Shown here one piece after another: positions 40,449-49,227 of a stretch of DNA of 64,000 nt (its first letter is position 1; every line of letters begins with the position of its first letter). This stretch comes from Micromonospora profundi. GTDB taxonomy: Bacteria; Actinomycetota; Actinomycetes; Mycobacteriales; Micromonosporaceae. Location: contig NZ_JAATJK010000001.1 in NCBI RefSeq assembly GCF_011927785.1, positions 6,698,501 to 6,762,500 on the forward strand, read 5' to 3'. Under the pieces are notes generated by a model. It was not told where the DNA came from, made no database searches, and was given only the letters and a program-made list of their open reading frames with translations. Made by a program: the position numbers and the translations under genes.

Positions 40449-43445
40449 TCAGTCGCGGTGGTGGCGGCCGGTGGAGCGCAGGGAGCGCCGGCCGTCCTCC
40501 TGCTCCGGGTCGTTGTCCGCGACGGGCTTGCCGAGACCGGCGACCCAGTCGACAAACTCCTCGTCCTGCGTGGGCAGCGGGTCCGCCGCAGCCGTCCCGG
40601 GCCGCTTCTCCGCCTCGGCCCGGGACCGGCCGCGCCGGAACAGGCTGCCGAGCCGTTCGCGCCGGCTGGGCTGCTCCGCGTCGCCGTTGGACGTCCGGGC
40701 GTCGCCGATTGTCGGCCCGTCCGTGGTGCCGGGCTGCTCCGGCACCGCAGCGGCCGCGCCTGGTCCGGCCGAGGCTGTCGTCTCGAAGGCGGTGCCCCGG
40801 TCGGAGTCGTCAGTGACCCTTGCGGCCTGGCCGGGAGTCCGGGGGACTGCCGTCGAACCAGGCTGCGAATCCGCCGGGCCGGACTGTGAATCCGTCGGGC
40901 CGGTGCGGCGGGCCGTTTTGAAGGCGTCCCAGCTGCTGACCCGGCTCAGGTCCGGCAGCGGTGCCCGGTGCCGGGGCCGGGGCGTCCACCCGGTCGACTC
41001 CTCGGGGGTTCCCGACGTGCTTGGAGCAGGCGTTGCGGTGTCACCGACCTGATGTGACGTCGTCCACGCGGAGGTCACCGGCCAGGCCGGCGGAGCCGGC
41101 GTCCAGCGGTCGGCCTCCGGATCTGCGGCGGCCGGCGTGCCGAACAGCGAGCCGCCGGCAGCAGCTTCGGTCGCGGGCTGGTCGGCGCGGCCCACGTTGG
41201 ACGCGTCGGCGATCGCGGGCTCGCTCGTCGGCCCGGCTGCGGCGTCCGGCTGCGCTGCCGTCCCTGTGGCGGAGGTGCCTGCGGTAGCACTGGTGGTGGA
41301 AACGGTCATGGCCCGCTGACCCTTCCGGCCGGTCGTGCTGGCCCGGCCCGCCTTGTCGTGGGTCGGCGTGGCCTGGCTCTCGCCGGCCGGGCGAGCGTCG
41401 GCCTCTTCGCCGGGGCGAGCGTTGCCACCCTCGGCCAGGGCGTCGGCGCTGATGCTCTCGGTCACCTTGGCGGACCGGGCGGACCTGCGGGCGCGGCTGG
41501 CAGCCGGTGCCGCCGCGACAGCCGGTCCGTCCTGCGTGGCGCTCTCGGTGACGCCCGCCCCCGGCTCATCGGAAGCAGATGGGACATCGTCCGAGGCTCG
41601 GGAGCGGGACGCCCGCACGGTCGAGTCCGACGCGCTGCCGCCGGCCGGGCCAGCGGCAGCACTGCCGTCGGTGACGTCGGGCGCTGCGGCCTTCGGGGTG
41701 CCGGACGTCGCGACCTCGGTGCCGGAAGCGGCGGCCTTCGGCTTGCGGGTCCGACGCGGCTTGGGGGCCGGCCCGTCGCCCGCACTCCCGGTGGTCGCGC
41801 TCGCACCCGTCGCATCCGTGCCGGCTGTGCCCGCGCTCGTCGTGCCTGTGCCCGTCGTGCCCGTGCCCGGTGTACCTGTGTCGGCTGCACCCGTCCCCGG
41901 TGTGCCCGTGTCAGCGTTGCTCGCGCCGGGCTTGCTCGCGTTCGTCGAGACCGCGCCCACGCCCGCCGTACCTGTGCCAGTGCCTGTTTCGGCACCTGCG
42001 CTGCCAGTGGTCCGGTCGCCTGTCAGCGCCCGGTCGCCGGTCGACTGGGCCGCGTCCCTCGTGGCCGTCGCCGGGCTGGCGGTGAGGCCGCCGCCATCGG
42101 CCATGCCGTCCACTGGGCCCGCGTCTCCAGTGCGGATCGTGTCTTCGATGCGGCCTGTGGCGCTGATACGGCCGGCCGGGACGCTGGACGTCGAGGTGGT
42201 GCCGGTCGAGCCGATGATCTCGGTGGTGGCCGTTCCGGCCGGCTCGGGGAGGTCGTCGCCTGCCGTACCGGTTGGTGGGGAAACCTCGGTCGACACGCCC
42301 GTCCGCTCCGGGTTGGTGGTGGCTGGCCCGTACTGACCGCTGGCCGTGGTCGTCGGCCAGTCCCAGTGGGCGGGGACGGTGCGTACGGCGGCGATGTCGT
42401 CGGTGACGCGCGGGCCCGGACGGGCTCCGGCCAGCTCGGCGCCGACGGTGGTCGGGCCGGTGGGTGCTGTGGTGTCGCCGTCGCCTGCCGGATCTGCCGA
42501 TGTCGCCGGCGTGGTGCCCGGCAGCGCCGGGCCGACGGCGAGCGGGCGCAGGATGTCGGTGGGCTCGATCGCCTGTCGACCGGTGGCGCTGCCGGCAGCG
42601 CTGGGCCAGCGCAACAGGGCGGCGGCAGCGGCTCCGAGCGCGCCGGCGAGGACCGCGATCAACGCGCCGTAGTAGGGGGTTGCCTGGTAGCGGTCCACGG
42701 CGTCGCCGGGGCCGGCGGTCAGGTAGGCGAACGCCACGAGGACCGGACCGGCCACCCCTGTCGCGCCGCTGACCAGCGGGACCTGGCCGCGCGAGCGGGC
42801 GAGAGCGGCTGTCGCCGCTCCCGCGAGCAGCGCCACGATGGGCAGCAGGAGGAGCGCCAGCCGTTGCGCTGCGGCGTCGTCCAGCCAGCTCGGTTCGAGT
42901 ACGCCGAGTCGGACCGTTGGCAGCGGGCCGACAGTGCCGAGTGACGGCAGGACGGAGATCAGCGCCAGGAGCCAGACCGCACCGGCCACGGCCGCCATGT
43001 TCCAGCCCAGTTCGGGCCGGAGCAGGACGGCGATCGCCGCACCGGCTCCGATCACCGCGCCGAGCACGGCGCAGATGCCGACCGCCCAGACCGGGTCGAC
43101 GGAGATCAGTTCGGCGGCCCGTGCGGGCTGCATGCAGAGCGGGGCGACCACCGTGGCGCCGAGGGCGGCGGCACCGCCGATGGCCAGTTGCCGGCCGGTG
43201 CTGGCTGCCGGGGCGTCCCGGCGGGCCAGGCGACCGGTCAGGACGGCGCCGGCAACTGCCGCGTTCGCGGCGAACCAGCCGACCCACACGAGCTGGGCCG
43301 GCCACTGGTTGACGGTCGTGCCGGTGAACGCGCCGGTGAGTCGGACGATGCCGAAGCCGTACGCGACGCCGAGCTGGCCCGCTCCGGCCAGCACGCTCAC
43401 CCCGAGCGCCGTGAGCAGGAGCTTGCCCCAGGTCCGATAGGCCAT
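40449..43445 (-). CDS. Large polytopic membrane protein with low-complexity cytoplasmic tail
   Basis: Not recognised. The first 290 or so residues have about eight hydrophobic helices (for example LLLTALGVSVLAGAGQLGVA, VWAVGICAVLGAVIGAGAAI, YYGALIAVLAGALGAAAAAL). The remaining 700 are Thr/Ala/Gly/Ser/Pro-rich low complexity with basic patches, ending DWVAGLGKP...RSTGRHHRD. The ATG at 43445 gives 998 residues; GTG 43472 is possible. No enzyme motif is visible. The tail's composition suggests a disordered linker or scaffold. It is convergent with thiC, 5 nt from its stop. Confidence 0.72.
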   Translation of the reverse strand: MAYRTWGKLLLTALGVSVLAGAGQLGVAYGFGIVRLTGAFTGTTVNQWPAQLVWVGWFAANAAVAGAVLTGRLARRDAPAASTGRQLAIGGAAALGATVVAPLCMQPARAAELISVDPVWAVGICAVLGAVIGAGAAIAVLLRPELGWNMAAVAGAVWLLALISVLPSLGTVGPLPTVRLGVLEPSWLDDAAAQRLALLLLPIVALLAGAATAALARSRGQVPLVSGATGVAGPVLVAFAYLTAGPGDAVDRYQATPYYGALIAVLAGALGAAAAALLRWPSAAGSATGRQAIEPTDILRPLAVGPALPGTTPATSADPAGDGDTTAPTGPTTVGAELAGARPGPRVTDDIAAVRTVPAHWDWPTTTASGQYGPATTNPERTGVSTEVSPPTGTAGDDLPEPAGTATTEIIGSTGTTSTSSVPAGRISATGRIEDTIRTGDAGPVDGMADGGGLTASPATATRDAAQSTGDRALTGDRTTGSAGAETGTGTGTAGVGAVSTNASKPGASNADTGTPGTGAADTGTPGTGTTGTGTTSAGTAGTDATGASATTGSAGDGPAPKPRRTRKPKAAASGTEVATSGTPKAAAPDVTDGSAAAGPAGGSASDSTVRASRSRASDDVPSASDEPGAGVTESATQDGPAVAAAPAASRARRSARSAKVTESISADALAEGGNARPGEEADARPAGESQATPTHDKAGRASTTGRKGQRAMTVSTTSATAGTSATGTAAQPDAAAGPTSEPAIADASNVGRADQPATEAAAGGSLFGTPAAADPEADRWTPAPPAWPVTSAWTTSHQVGDTATPAPSTSGTPEESTGWTPRPRHRAPLPDLSRVSSWDAFKTARRTGPTDSQSGPADSQPGSTAVPRTPGQAARVTDDSDRGTAFETTASAGPGAAAAVPEQPGTTDGPTIGDARTSNGDAEQPSRRERLGSLFRRGRSRAEAEKRPGTAAADPLPTQDEEFVDWVAGLGKPVADNDPEQEDGRRSLRSTGRHHRD
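41781..42000 (-). repeat. Degenerate short tandem repeats coding for Thr-Gly-rich tail
   Basis: Inside the 998-residue gene, imperfect 9- to 18-nt units of the type GTGCCCGT/GTGCCTGT repeat many times. They encode strings such as DTGTPGTG and TGTTGTGTTSAGTAG on the - strand. It is probably expanded by slippage and so likely to vary in length between strains. Confidence 0.6.
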
Positions 43446-43523
43446 GTCGGGCACGTTACGCACCCGGTACACCCGATCGCCACCGGCGCGCCGCGCGGCG
43501 CGCCGAGGCGCGCCACGGCGGGT

Positions 43524-43832
43524 CTACTTGAGTTCGACCAGCCGAGCCAGGTATGTCGTGTCCCCGACATTGGTGAGCATATGCACCGCTCCGGGGTCGC
43601 GGTAGACGACTCCGCCGGTGGGTTCGTCCGCGTCGATCCGGGTGCCGTCGATGGTCTGCACGATGTTCTTGGCGCCCTGGACGGCGATCACCAGGTAGGG
43701 GTGGTCGTGCCGGTGCAGGGGCTGCCGCTCGCCCGGTTCGAGCCGGATGTGCCACACCCGGACCCTGTCATTCTCGTACACGATCTCCTGGCCCACCGGC
43801 CCGAGCTCGGTTGCGTCGATCGTTTCGCTCAT
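43524..43832 (-). CDS. Cupin domain protein
   Basis: A 102-residue single-cupin protein with the metal-binding motif LHRHDHPYLVIAVQG (HxH) and a later His in GAVHMLTN. It starts MSETIDATELGPVG at ATG 43832, overlapping the end of the LLM oxidoreductase gene by 4 nt, so it belongs to the same - strand operon. The role is unknown; it may act on or sense the substrate of the neighbouring oxidoreductase. Confidence 0.82.
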   Translation of the reverse strand: MSETIDATELGPVGQEIVYENDRVRVWHIRLEPGERQPLHRHDHPYLVIAVQGAKNIVQTIDGTRIDADEPTGGVVYRDPGAVHMLTNVGDTTYLARLVELK

Positions 43833-44785
43833 CGTGCACCGTCCAGTTGCGGGAGCACCTCGGCGGCGATCAGCTCGAGGTGGTCGAGGTCAGAGAGGTC
43901 GGTCATGCGCAGGTGCACCCGGGTGGTGCCGATCTCGGCGAACTCACCGATCCGCTGCACGAGCTGTGCGGGCGAGCCGACCACCGGGTCCTCCGGCGGC
44001 AGCGCGCTCTTCTCGTGCAGTGGCGCGGCCCGCCGCTGTGCCTCCGCGTCGGTACGCCCGATGGCCACCACGATCCCTGCCGACAGCACCAGCGGCGGAC
44101 GCCCCGACTCGGCACGGGCGGTACGGGCGCACGCCTCGCGTACGCGGTCGTACGCGCCGGAGGTCTCCGCCACGGACTTGAAGGGCATGTTGAACTCGGT
44201 CGCGTAGCGGGCGGCCAGATCGGGGGTGCGCTTGGGGCCGCGTCCGCCCACGATGATCGGCGGGCCGGGCACCTGCACGGGCTTGGGCAGGGCGGGCGCG
44301 TCGACCAGCTGGTAGTGGTCGCCGGTGAAGCTGTACGTCTCGCCCAGCGGGGTGGACCACAGGCCGGTGAGCACCTCAAGCTGCTCGGCAAGCCGGTCGA
44401 AGCGCTCGCCGACGGCCGGGAACGGGATGCCGTACGAGGTGTGTTCGCGGGCGTACCAGCCGGCGCCGATGCCCAGCTCGATCCGGCCACCGCTCATCTG
44501 GTCGACCTGCGCGACCATCACCGCCAGCGGGCCGGGCAGGCGGAACGTCGCCGACGTCACAAGGGTGCCGAGGCGGATCCGCTCGGTCTCGCGGGCCAGC
44601 GCGGCGAGGGTCAGCCAGGCGTCCGTGGGGCCGGGCAGACCCGGGTCGTCGCCCATCGCCTGGTAGTGGTCGGCGCGGAGGAAACCCTCGTAGCCGGCGG
44701 CCTCGACGAGGCGGGCGAACCGCAGTTGGTCGTCGTAGCTGGCGCCCCGGTGCGGCTCGGTGAACACCGACACCCGCATTGTCAT
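43829..44785 (-). CDS. LLM class oxidoreductase, probably F420-dependent
   Basis: A 318-residue luciferase-like TIM barrel starting MTMRVSVFTEPHRG. It contains RIRLGTLVTSATFRLPGPLA, MSGGRIELGIGAGWYAREH and the IIVGGRGPKRTPDLAARYAT segment typical of F420-dependent LLM enzymes in actinobacteria. FMN use, as in SsuD alkanesulfonate monooxygenase, cannot be excluded. ATG 44785 overlaps the ABC ATPase stop (ATGA), and the gene end overlaps the cupin gene by 4 nt, so the three genes are one operon. Confidence 0.87.
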   Translation of the reverse strand: MTMRVSVFTEPHRGASYDDQLRFARLVEAAGYEGFLRADHYQAMGDDPGLPGPTDAWLTLAALARETERIRLGTLVTSATFRLPGPLAVMVAQVDQMSGGRIELGIGAGWYAREHTSYGIPFPAVGERFDRLAEQLEVLTGLWSTPLGETYSFTGDHYQLVDAPALPKPVQVPGPPIIVGGRGPKRTPDLAARYATEFNMPFKSVAETSGAYDRVREACARTARAESGRPPLVLSAGIVVAIGRTDAEAQRRAAPLHEKSALPPEDPVVGSPAQLVQRIGEFAEIGTTRVHLRMTDLSDLDHLELIAAEVLPQLDGAR

Positions 44786-45567
44786 CGTCCTTCCGCGCCG
44801 GCTGCGGCCGGCTGGTCGCGTTCCATCAACAGTTCGTGCAGGTCTGCGCTGACCTGGGCCACGTCGGCGAGGTGGGCGTTGCGGCCCAGGGTGCGGGGTC
44901 GGGGGATGTTCACCTCGACGATCTTGCGGATCCGTCCGGGGCGAGGGCTCAGCACGACCACCCGGTCGGCGAGCAGGACCGCTTCGTCGATCGAGTGGGT
45001 GACGAAGACGATCGTGGGCTTGTTCTCCATGTGCACGCGCTGGAGCTCTCCGGAGAGTTCCTCGCGGGTGAGCGCGTCAAGCGCCGAGAACGGCTCGTCC
45101 ATCAGCATCACCCGGGGGTCGCCGATCAGCGACCGGCACAGCGACACCCGCTGCTGCATGCCGCCGGAAAGCTCGTGCGGCAGCCGCTTCTCGAACCCGG
45201 CCAGCCCGGCCACGTCGAGCAGTTGCTGGGCCCGCTCGCGGTGCTTGGCGCGGCTCCAGCCGAAGATCTCCACCGGCAGCAGGACGTTGTCGAGCACTGA
45301 GCGCCAGGGCAGCAGGGCTGGCTTCTGGAACAGCATGGCGATGTCGCGGCGGGGCCTGGTGATCGGCGTACCGGCCACTGTGATCTCGCCGGCGGTCAGC
45401 GGGAGCAGCCCGGCGATCAGCCGCAGCAGCGTGGACTTGCCGCAGCCGGAGCGCCCGAGGATGGCGACGAACTCACCCTCGGCGACGTCGAGGTCGATGC
45501 CGCGCAGCGCCTCCACACGGCCGGACCGGCCCTCGAAGGTACGCGACACCCCGGACAGTCGGATCAT
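44782..45567 (-). CDS. ABC transporter ATP-binding protein (nitrate/sulfonate/NMT1 type)
   Basis: This 261-residue ATPase has Walker A GRSGCGKST near residue 38, signature LSGGMQQRVSLCRSLIGDP, Walker B VMLMDEPFSALD and the switch histidine in VTHSIDEAV, all typical of the SsuB/TauB/ThiZ group. ATG 45567 starts MIRLSGVSRTF with CCGGAG upstream; the longer reading frame to 45639 lacks support. It is divergent from the binding protein and permease that complete the transporter. Confidence 0.9.
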   Translation of the reverse strand: MIRLSGVSRTFEGRSGRVEALRGIDLDVAEGEFVAILGRSGCGKSTLLRLIAGLLPLTAGEITVAGTPITRPRRDIAMLFQKPALLPWRSVLDNVLLPVEIFGWSRAKHRERAQQLLDVAGLAGFEKRLPHELSGGMQQRVSLCRSLIGDPRVMLMDEPFSALDALTREELSGELQRVHMENKPTIVFVTHSIDEAVLLADRVVVLSPRPGRIRKIVEVNIPRPRTLGRNAHLADVAQVSADLHELLMERDQPAAAGAEGR

Positions 45568-45824
45568 CTCCGGCGGACCTCCGCTGAGTGGACGGTCAGG
45601 AATCCGACAAAGGCTAGCGGTCGCGTCTTGGTATCGCACCGTCCGGGGTGGTCGTCATGTTGTTTCCGTTCCGCAACCCGATATGCCTGGCGTCGCAACT
45701 GTGGGTTTCTCGTACGCTGTGCCCGCGAAGAGTCCCCTCACGATGGCGGTGCCCGGCTTCTACCCCTCCTGCCGGTTCCGTCGCGACAACCCCTCCGTGG
45801 CCTGCGGCCCCGGTCGGAAAGGAC
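45568..45824. promoter_or_regulatory. Divergent promoter region of the ABC transporter module
   Basis: A 257-nt gap between the divergent ATPase operon and the binding-protein gene. No riboswitch or clear operator is recognised; ATGCCTGGCG near 45682 only faintly resembles the TPP element and lacks its other parts. A GGAAAGG ribosome site precedes the binding-protein gene. The region is expected to hold both promoters, but I cannot place them. Confidence 0.35.
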
Positions 45825-46868
45825 ATGGTGCTACTGATGAGAAGGCTGACCCGTACGGTCGCTACGGCCGCGTTGGCCACTGCCCTCGCCCTCGTCTCCG
45901 CCTGCAGTAGCGGGTCGGACTCGTCGGACGACGCCAAGGGCGGCAACGGCGGGACGCTGGAGAAGGTGACCTACCTCACCTCCTTCGGCAACTTCGGCCG
46001 CGACTCCTACGCCTGGGTGGCGAAGGAGAAGGGCTTCTTCAAGGACGCCGGGTTCGACGTCGAGATCAAGGCTGGTCAGGGCACCGGCGGCGTGATCCAG
46101 ACCGTCGTCGGCGGCCAGGCCGACTTCGGGCCGATCGACCTCACCGGCGGTCTGCTCCAGCTCGGCAACGGGCAGGCGAAGGACTTCGTGGCGGTGGCCG
46201 CGATCCAGCAGCGCACGATGGCCGCCATCGCCACCGTCGAGGGCAAGAACATCAACTCTCCGAAGGACCTCGAAGGCAAGAAGCTTGCCGACACGCCCGG
46301 CTCGGTGGTCCGCAACCTGTTCCCGACGTACGCCCGGCTCGCCGGTGTGGACGTCAACAAGGTGACCTGGGTCAACGGTGAGGCGCAGGCGCTGATCGGC
46401 ACGCTTGCCAACGGTTCGGTGGACGGCATCGGCCAGTTCGTCGTCGGCCAGCCGACCATCGAGGCCGTGTCCAAGAAGAAGGCCGTCATGCTGCCGTACA
46501 GCAACGTGATGCAGGACCTCTACGGCAACGTGCTGATCACCTCCTCGAAGATCGCCAAGGAGAAGCCCGACATGGTGAAGCGCTTCACCGCGGCGCTGCT
46601 CAAGGGCCTGGAGTACAGCCTGGCGAACTCCAAGGAGGCCGGCGAGATCCTGAAGAAGAACGTCGACGCCGCCAACCCGGCCGCCGCCGCCGCGGAGCTG
46701 GACCTGATGGCCGCCTACGTCCGCTCGGGCAACTCCGGCACCGCGATCGGCACGCTGGACAGCGGCCGCGTCGCGAAGAGCATCGCGATCCTGCAGGGCG
46801 CCGGCGCGCTCAAGCAGAACATCACCCCCGAGCAGATCATCGACTTCAGCCTCGCGCCGAAGGCCTGA
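45825..46868 (+). CDS. ABC transporter substrate-binding lipoprotein (NMT1/SsuA-like)
   Basis: A 347-residue lipoprotein. Its signal peptide ends in the lipobox LVSAC, followed by a Ser/Gly/Asp linker and a periplasmic-binding fold of the NMT1/THI5-like group (EKVTYLTSFGNFGRDSYAWV, then GGQADFGPIDLTGG). ATG 45825 has GGAAAGG 4-10 nt upstream; ATG 45837 is the alternative. The ligand is unknown; relatives bind sulfonates, nitrate, riboflavin or pyrimidine thiamine precursors. A hairpin separates it from the permease gene. Confidence 0.88.
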   Translation: MVLLMRRLTRTVATAALATALALVSACSSGSDSSDDAKGGNGGTLEKVTYLTSFGNFGRDSYAWVAKEKGFFKDAGFDVEIKAGQGTGGVIQTVVGGQADFGPIDLTGGLLQLGNGQAKDFVAVAAIQQRTMAAIATVEGKNINSPKDLEGKKLADTPGSVVRNLFPTYARLAGVDVNKVTWVNGEAQALIGTLANGSVDGIGQFVVGQPTIEAVSKKKAVMLPYSNVMQDLYGNVLITSSKIAKEKPDMVKRFTAALLKGLEYSLANSKEAGEILKKNVDAANPAAAAAELDLMAAYVRSGNSGTAIGTLDSGRVAKSIAILQGAGALKQNITPEQIIDFSLAPKA

Positions 46869-46885
46869 TCGTTCGGTCGTCACCA

Positions 46886-46923
46886 GGGGGTACGTCGCGC
46901 CGGCTTCGGTGCGACGTACCCCC
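46886..46923 (+). terminator. Hairpin between binding-protein and permease genes
   Basis: Arms 46886-46898 and 46911-46923 pair perfectly over 13 bp, and the inner bases GCCG/CGGT extend the stem to a GCTT loop. Lying inside the gene pair, it probably lowers permease expression relative to the binding protein, a common arrangement in ABC operons. Confidence 0.65.
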
Positions 46924-46967
46924 GTCGCTCGTCGGCCCCACGGGCCTTCGAATATCGAGGAGGAAAG

Positions 46968-47828
46968 ATGGCCGACGTCCGGTCAGCGGAGCCGGCGGTG
47001 TCGGCGGCCCCATCCCCGGGCACCGGGCCGGTGGCGGGGTCGACGGGTCGGGGCTCCGGCCTACGTGCCGGGACCGGAGCGGCGTTGCTGCCCGTGGCCG
47101 GCCTCCTGATCGCCCTGGCGGTGTGGTGGCTGATCGCCCGGCTGGAGCTGGTGCACCCGGCCGCGCTGCCGCCGCCGGGGGACGTGCTCACCGCGTTCGT
47201 CGACAAGCCTGCCCAGATGCTGGAGCACACCTGGGCCACGTTGCTGGAGATCCTGATCGGCTTCGCCCTCTCGGCGGTGGCCGGTGTCCTGATCGGACTC
47301 TCCCTGGCCAGCTCCCGCACCGTGGAGCAGATGTTCACGCCGCTGCTTGTCGCGGTGAACGCCGTACCCAAGATCACGTTGGGTCCGCTGCTTGTGGTGG
47401 CGCTCGGGTGGGGTCAGAAGCCGATCCTGACCATGGTGTTCCTGCTCTGCTTCTTTCCGATCGTGCTCTCCACGGCGACCGGGCTGACCACCACGCCTGC
47501 CGACCTGGCCGAGCTGGTCCGCTCCTGGAACGCCTCCCGCTGGCAGGCGTTCCGCAAGGTACGGTTCCCGGCCGCGCTGCCGCAGATCTTCGTCGGGCTC
47601 AAGGTGGCAATGCCGCTGGCCGCGATCGGCGCGGTGATCGGTGAGTTCCAGGCCGGCGAGGACGGCCTGGGCTACGTGATCCTCCAGTACGCGGGTGTCG
47701 GCGACACCGCCACGGCCTGGGCGGCGATCATGCTGGTGGCGCTGGTGAGCATCCTGCTCTACTCGGCGCTGCTGCTCGTCGAGCGGATCGCCCTGCCCTG
47801 GGTCCGCGAAACAACAAGCAGCCACTGA
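46968..47828 (+). CDS. ABC transporter permease (SsuC/TauC-like)
   Basis: A 286-residue inner-membrane permease with about six helices. The EAA loop is visible before a late helix (ELVRSWNASRWQAFRKVRFP, then AALPQIFVGLKVAMPLAAIG). A 35-residue Pro/Ser/Gly-rich N-terminus precedes the first helix. ATG 46968 follows a GAGGAGGAAAG site. With the upstream binding protein and the divergent ATPase it forms a complete importer. Confidence 0.9.
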   Translation: MADVRSAEPAVSAAPSPGTGPVAGSTGRGSGLRAGTGAALLPVAGLLIALAVWWLIARLELVHPAALPPPGDVLTAFVDKPAQMLEHTWATLLEILIGFALSAVAGVLIGLSLASSRTVEQMFTPLLVAVNAVPKITLGPLLVVALGWGQKPILTMVFLLCFFPIVLSTATGLTTTPADLAELVRSWNASRWQAFRKVRFPAALPQIFVGLKVAMPLAAIGAVIGEFQAGEDGLGYVILQYAGVGDTATAWAAIMLVALVSILLYSALLLVERIALPWVRETTSSH

Positions 47829-47858
47829 CGCGGACGCAAGATCAATATCTGATAACGC

Positions 47859-47892
47859 GAAGGGCCGGCCCCAACCAGGGGGCCGGCCCTTC
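47859..47892. terminator. 14-bp terminator after the permease gene
   Basis: Arms 47859-47872 and 47879-47892 pair perfectly over 14 bp around a 6-nt loop, 30 nt after the permease stop. It is in the gap between convergent genes and is followed by a second, longer inverted repeat. Confidence 0.75.
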
Positions 47893-47916
47893 CGTTCGAC
47901 CGCTGCCGCGCAAGCA

Positions 47917-47986
47917 GGTGTGGCCTACCGTGCCCGGCGCAGGGATCAAGCCTGACCGCCCGGAGCCGGGCACGGTAGGCCACACC
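47917..47986. repeat. 22-bp perfect inverted repeat with 26-nt spacer
   Basis: Bases 47917-47938 are the exact reverse complement of 47965-47986. The 26-nt spacer contains its own small stem (CAGG 47940-47943 with CCTG 47951-47954). It lies 60 nt beyond the 3' end of the convergent binding-protein gene (ending at 48046) and may terminate it. The long arms and wide spacer are unusual for a plain terminator; a dispersed element or protein site is possible. Confidence 0.7.
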
Positions 47987-48045
47987 CCACCCGGCACACG
48001 ACGAGAGCAAAGCCGGACGACAAGAACCAAGGAGGCCCGAAGCGC

Positions 48046-49227
48046 CTACCCCGCCAACCGCCAGCGGCCGTTGCGGGCGACAAGCGTGGTGAGCGCCTGC
48101 GGCATCAGGCCGGAGTGGTTGTCGGGCGTCATCCTGATGGGGCCGGACAGGCCGTCCATCTGGGACGTCTCCAGCACGTCACGGATGCCGTCGCGGTCGA
48201 CCTGGCCGATCGGGCCGCCGGCACGCTGTTCGGCGTCAGCGATGAGCTGGATCGCGTCGGCGGCGAAGGACGAGGACCCGTTGTATCCGCCGAAGCGCGC
48301 CGTGTAGTCCTGGAACCACTGGCGTCGGGCCGCCTTCGCCGGTGTGGTGGCGATCACGTCGTCGATCACCATGGTCTGGGTGAAGATCAACGTGGCTCGT
48401 TCGGTGGCCCGGGCCGCCGCGCCGAGGAAGAGGTCGCCGGCCGCTGCGGCGTCGAAGAAGAGCGCCCCCCGGAAGCCGACCTGCTGGGCGCTGGTGGCGG
48501 TGAGGGCTGCCTGCTCCGGCGGCGTCCAGACGATCAGGGCGTCGGGCTTGAGCCGGTTGAGCTTGCCGACCTGCTGGCCGACCTCCGTGTCGGTGGTCTT
48601 CACCGACTCCTCACCGGCGGCCTTGATGTTGGCCTTTGTCAGTTCGCGGCGCAGCGCGACCACGCCCTCCCGGCCGTAATCGTCGTCGCTGTAGAGCAGG
48701 CCGACCTTGCGGATGTTCTTGCGGCGCAGTTCGGAGGTGAGCGCGGCGGCGCTGTCGGCGGCGTTCGGGCCGAGCTTGAACACGTAACGTCGCTGGGCGA
48801 CCGGGCTGGCGATCGCCCCGGAAGCGGCTAGCGCAATGGTGGGAATCCGCTTCTCGTTGATGACGCCGACCGCGCCGACAGCGCATTCGTTGCAGCCGCC
48901 CATGATGATGGCGCTGACCCGGGAATCGCTGCTGAAGTCGGCGATGTTGCGCAGTGACTCGGCGGCGTCGGAACGGTTGTCCTTCACCTTCAGCTCGATC
49001 TTCCGGTCATTCAGTGCTCCGGAGGAGTTCAACTGGTCTCTCTTGAGTTCCAGTGCGCGCTGGTATGCCCGGCCGACGGGTGCGGCGGCGCCGGACAGTT
49101 CGAGGTCGGCGGCGATCACGATCGGACTCGTGTCCCGCTCCGCTCCGCCGAACTGGCAGCCGGTGAGCGTGGTGGCCACTACGGCCGATGCGAGCGCCGC
49201 GATGGTCGCGGAGCGGATGGGGCTCAA
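48046..49227 (-). CDS. Branched-chain amino-acid-type substrate-binding lipoprotein
   Basis: A 393-residue lipoprotein with lipobox LTGC at about residues 21-24. It is a type I periplasmic binding fold of the LivJ group (PIVIAADLELSGAAAPVGRA, IMGGCNECAVGAVGVINEKR, VGLLYSDDDYGREGVVALRR). The start is TTG at 49227, supported by a GGAGG site 8 nt upstream. No permease or ATPase genes are adjacent, so it is an orphan. It is divergent from the conservon operon, raising the possibility that it presents a ligand to that sensor system. Confidence 0.86.
   Translation of the reverse strand: MSPIRSATIAALASAVVATTLTGCQFGGAERDTSPIVIAADLELSGAAAPVGRAYQRALELKRDQLNSSGALNDRKIELKVKDNRSDAAESLRNIADFSSDSRVSAIIMGGCNECAVGAVGVINEKRIPTIALAASGAIASPVAQRRYVFKLGPNAADSAAALTSELRRKNIRKVGLLYSDDDYGREGVVALRRELTKANIKAAGEESVKTTDTEVGQQVGKLNRLKPDALIVWTPPEQAALTATSAQQVGFRGALFFDAAAAGDLFLGAAARATERATLIFTQTMVIDDVIATTPAKAARRQWFQDYTARFGGYNGSSSFAADAIQLIADAEQRAGGPIGQVDRDGIRDVLETSQMDGLSGPIRMTPDNHSGLMPQALTTLVARNGRWRLAG

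Noticed and set aside
41335..42336. A 333-residue Ala/Pro/Val-rich + strand frame
   Set aside because: It is the reverse reading of the repetitive tail of the 998-residue - strand membrane protein. The repeats keep both strands open, but only the - strand has a plausible start and membrane domain.
45670..45720. A possible TPP or other riboswitch upstream of the ABC binding-protein gene
   Set aside because: Only a short ATGCCTGGCG-like stretch resembles the THI element; CTGAGA and the CAGGGA end are missing, and no P2-P5 stems can be drawn.
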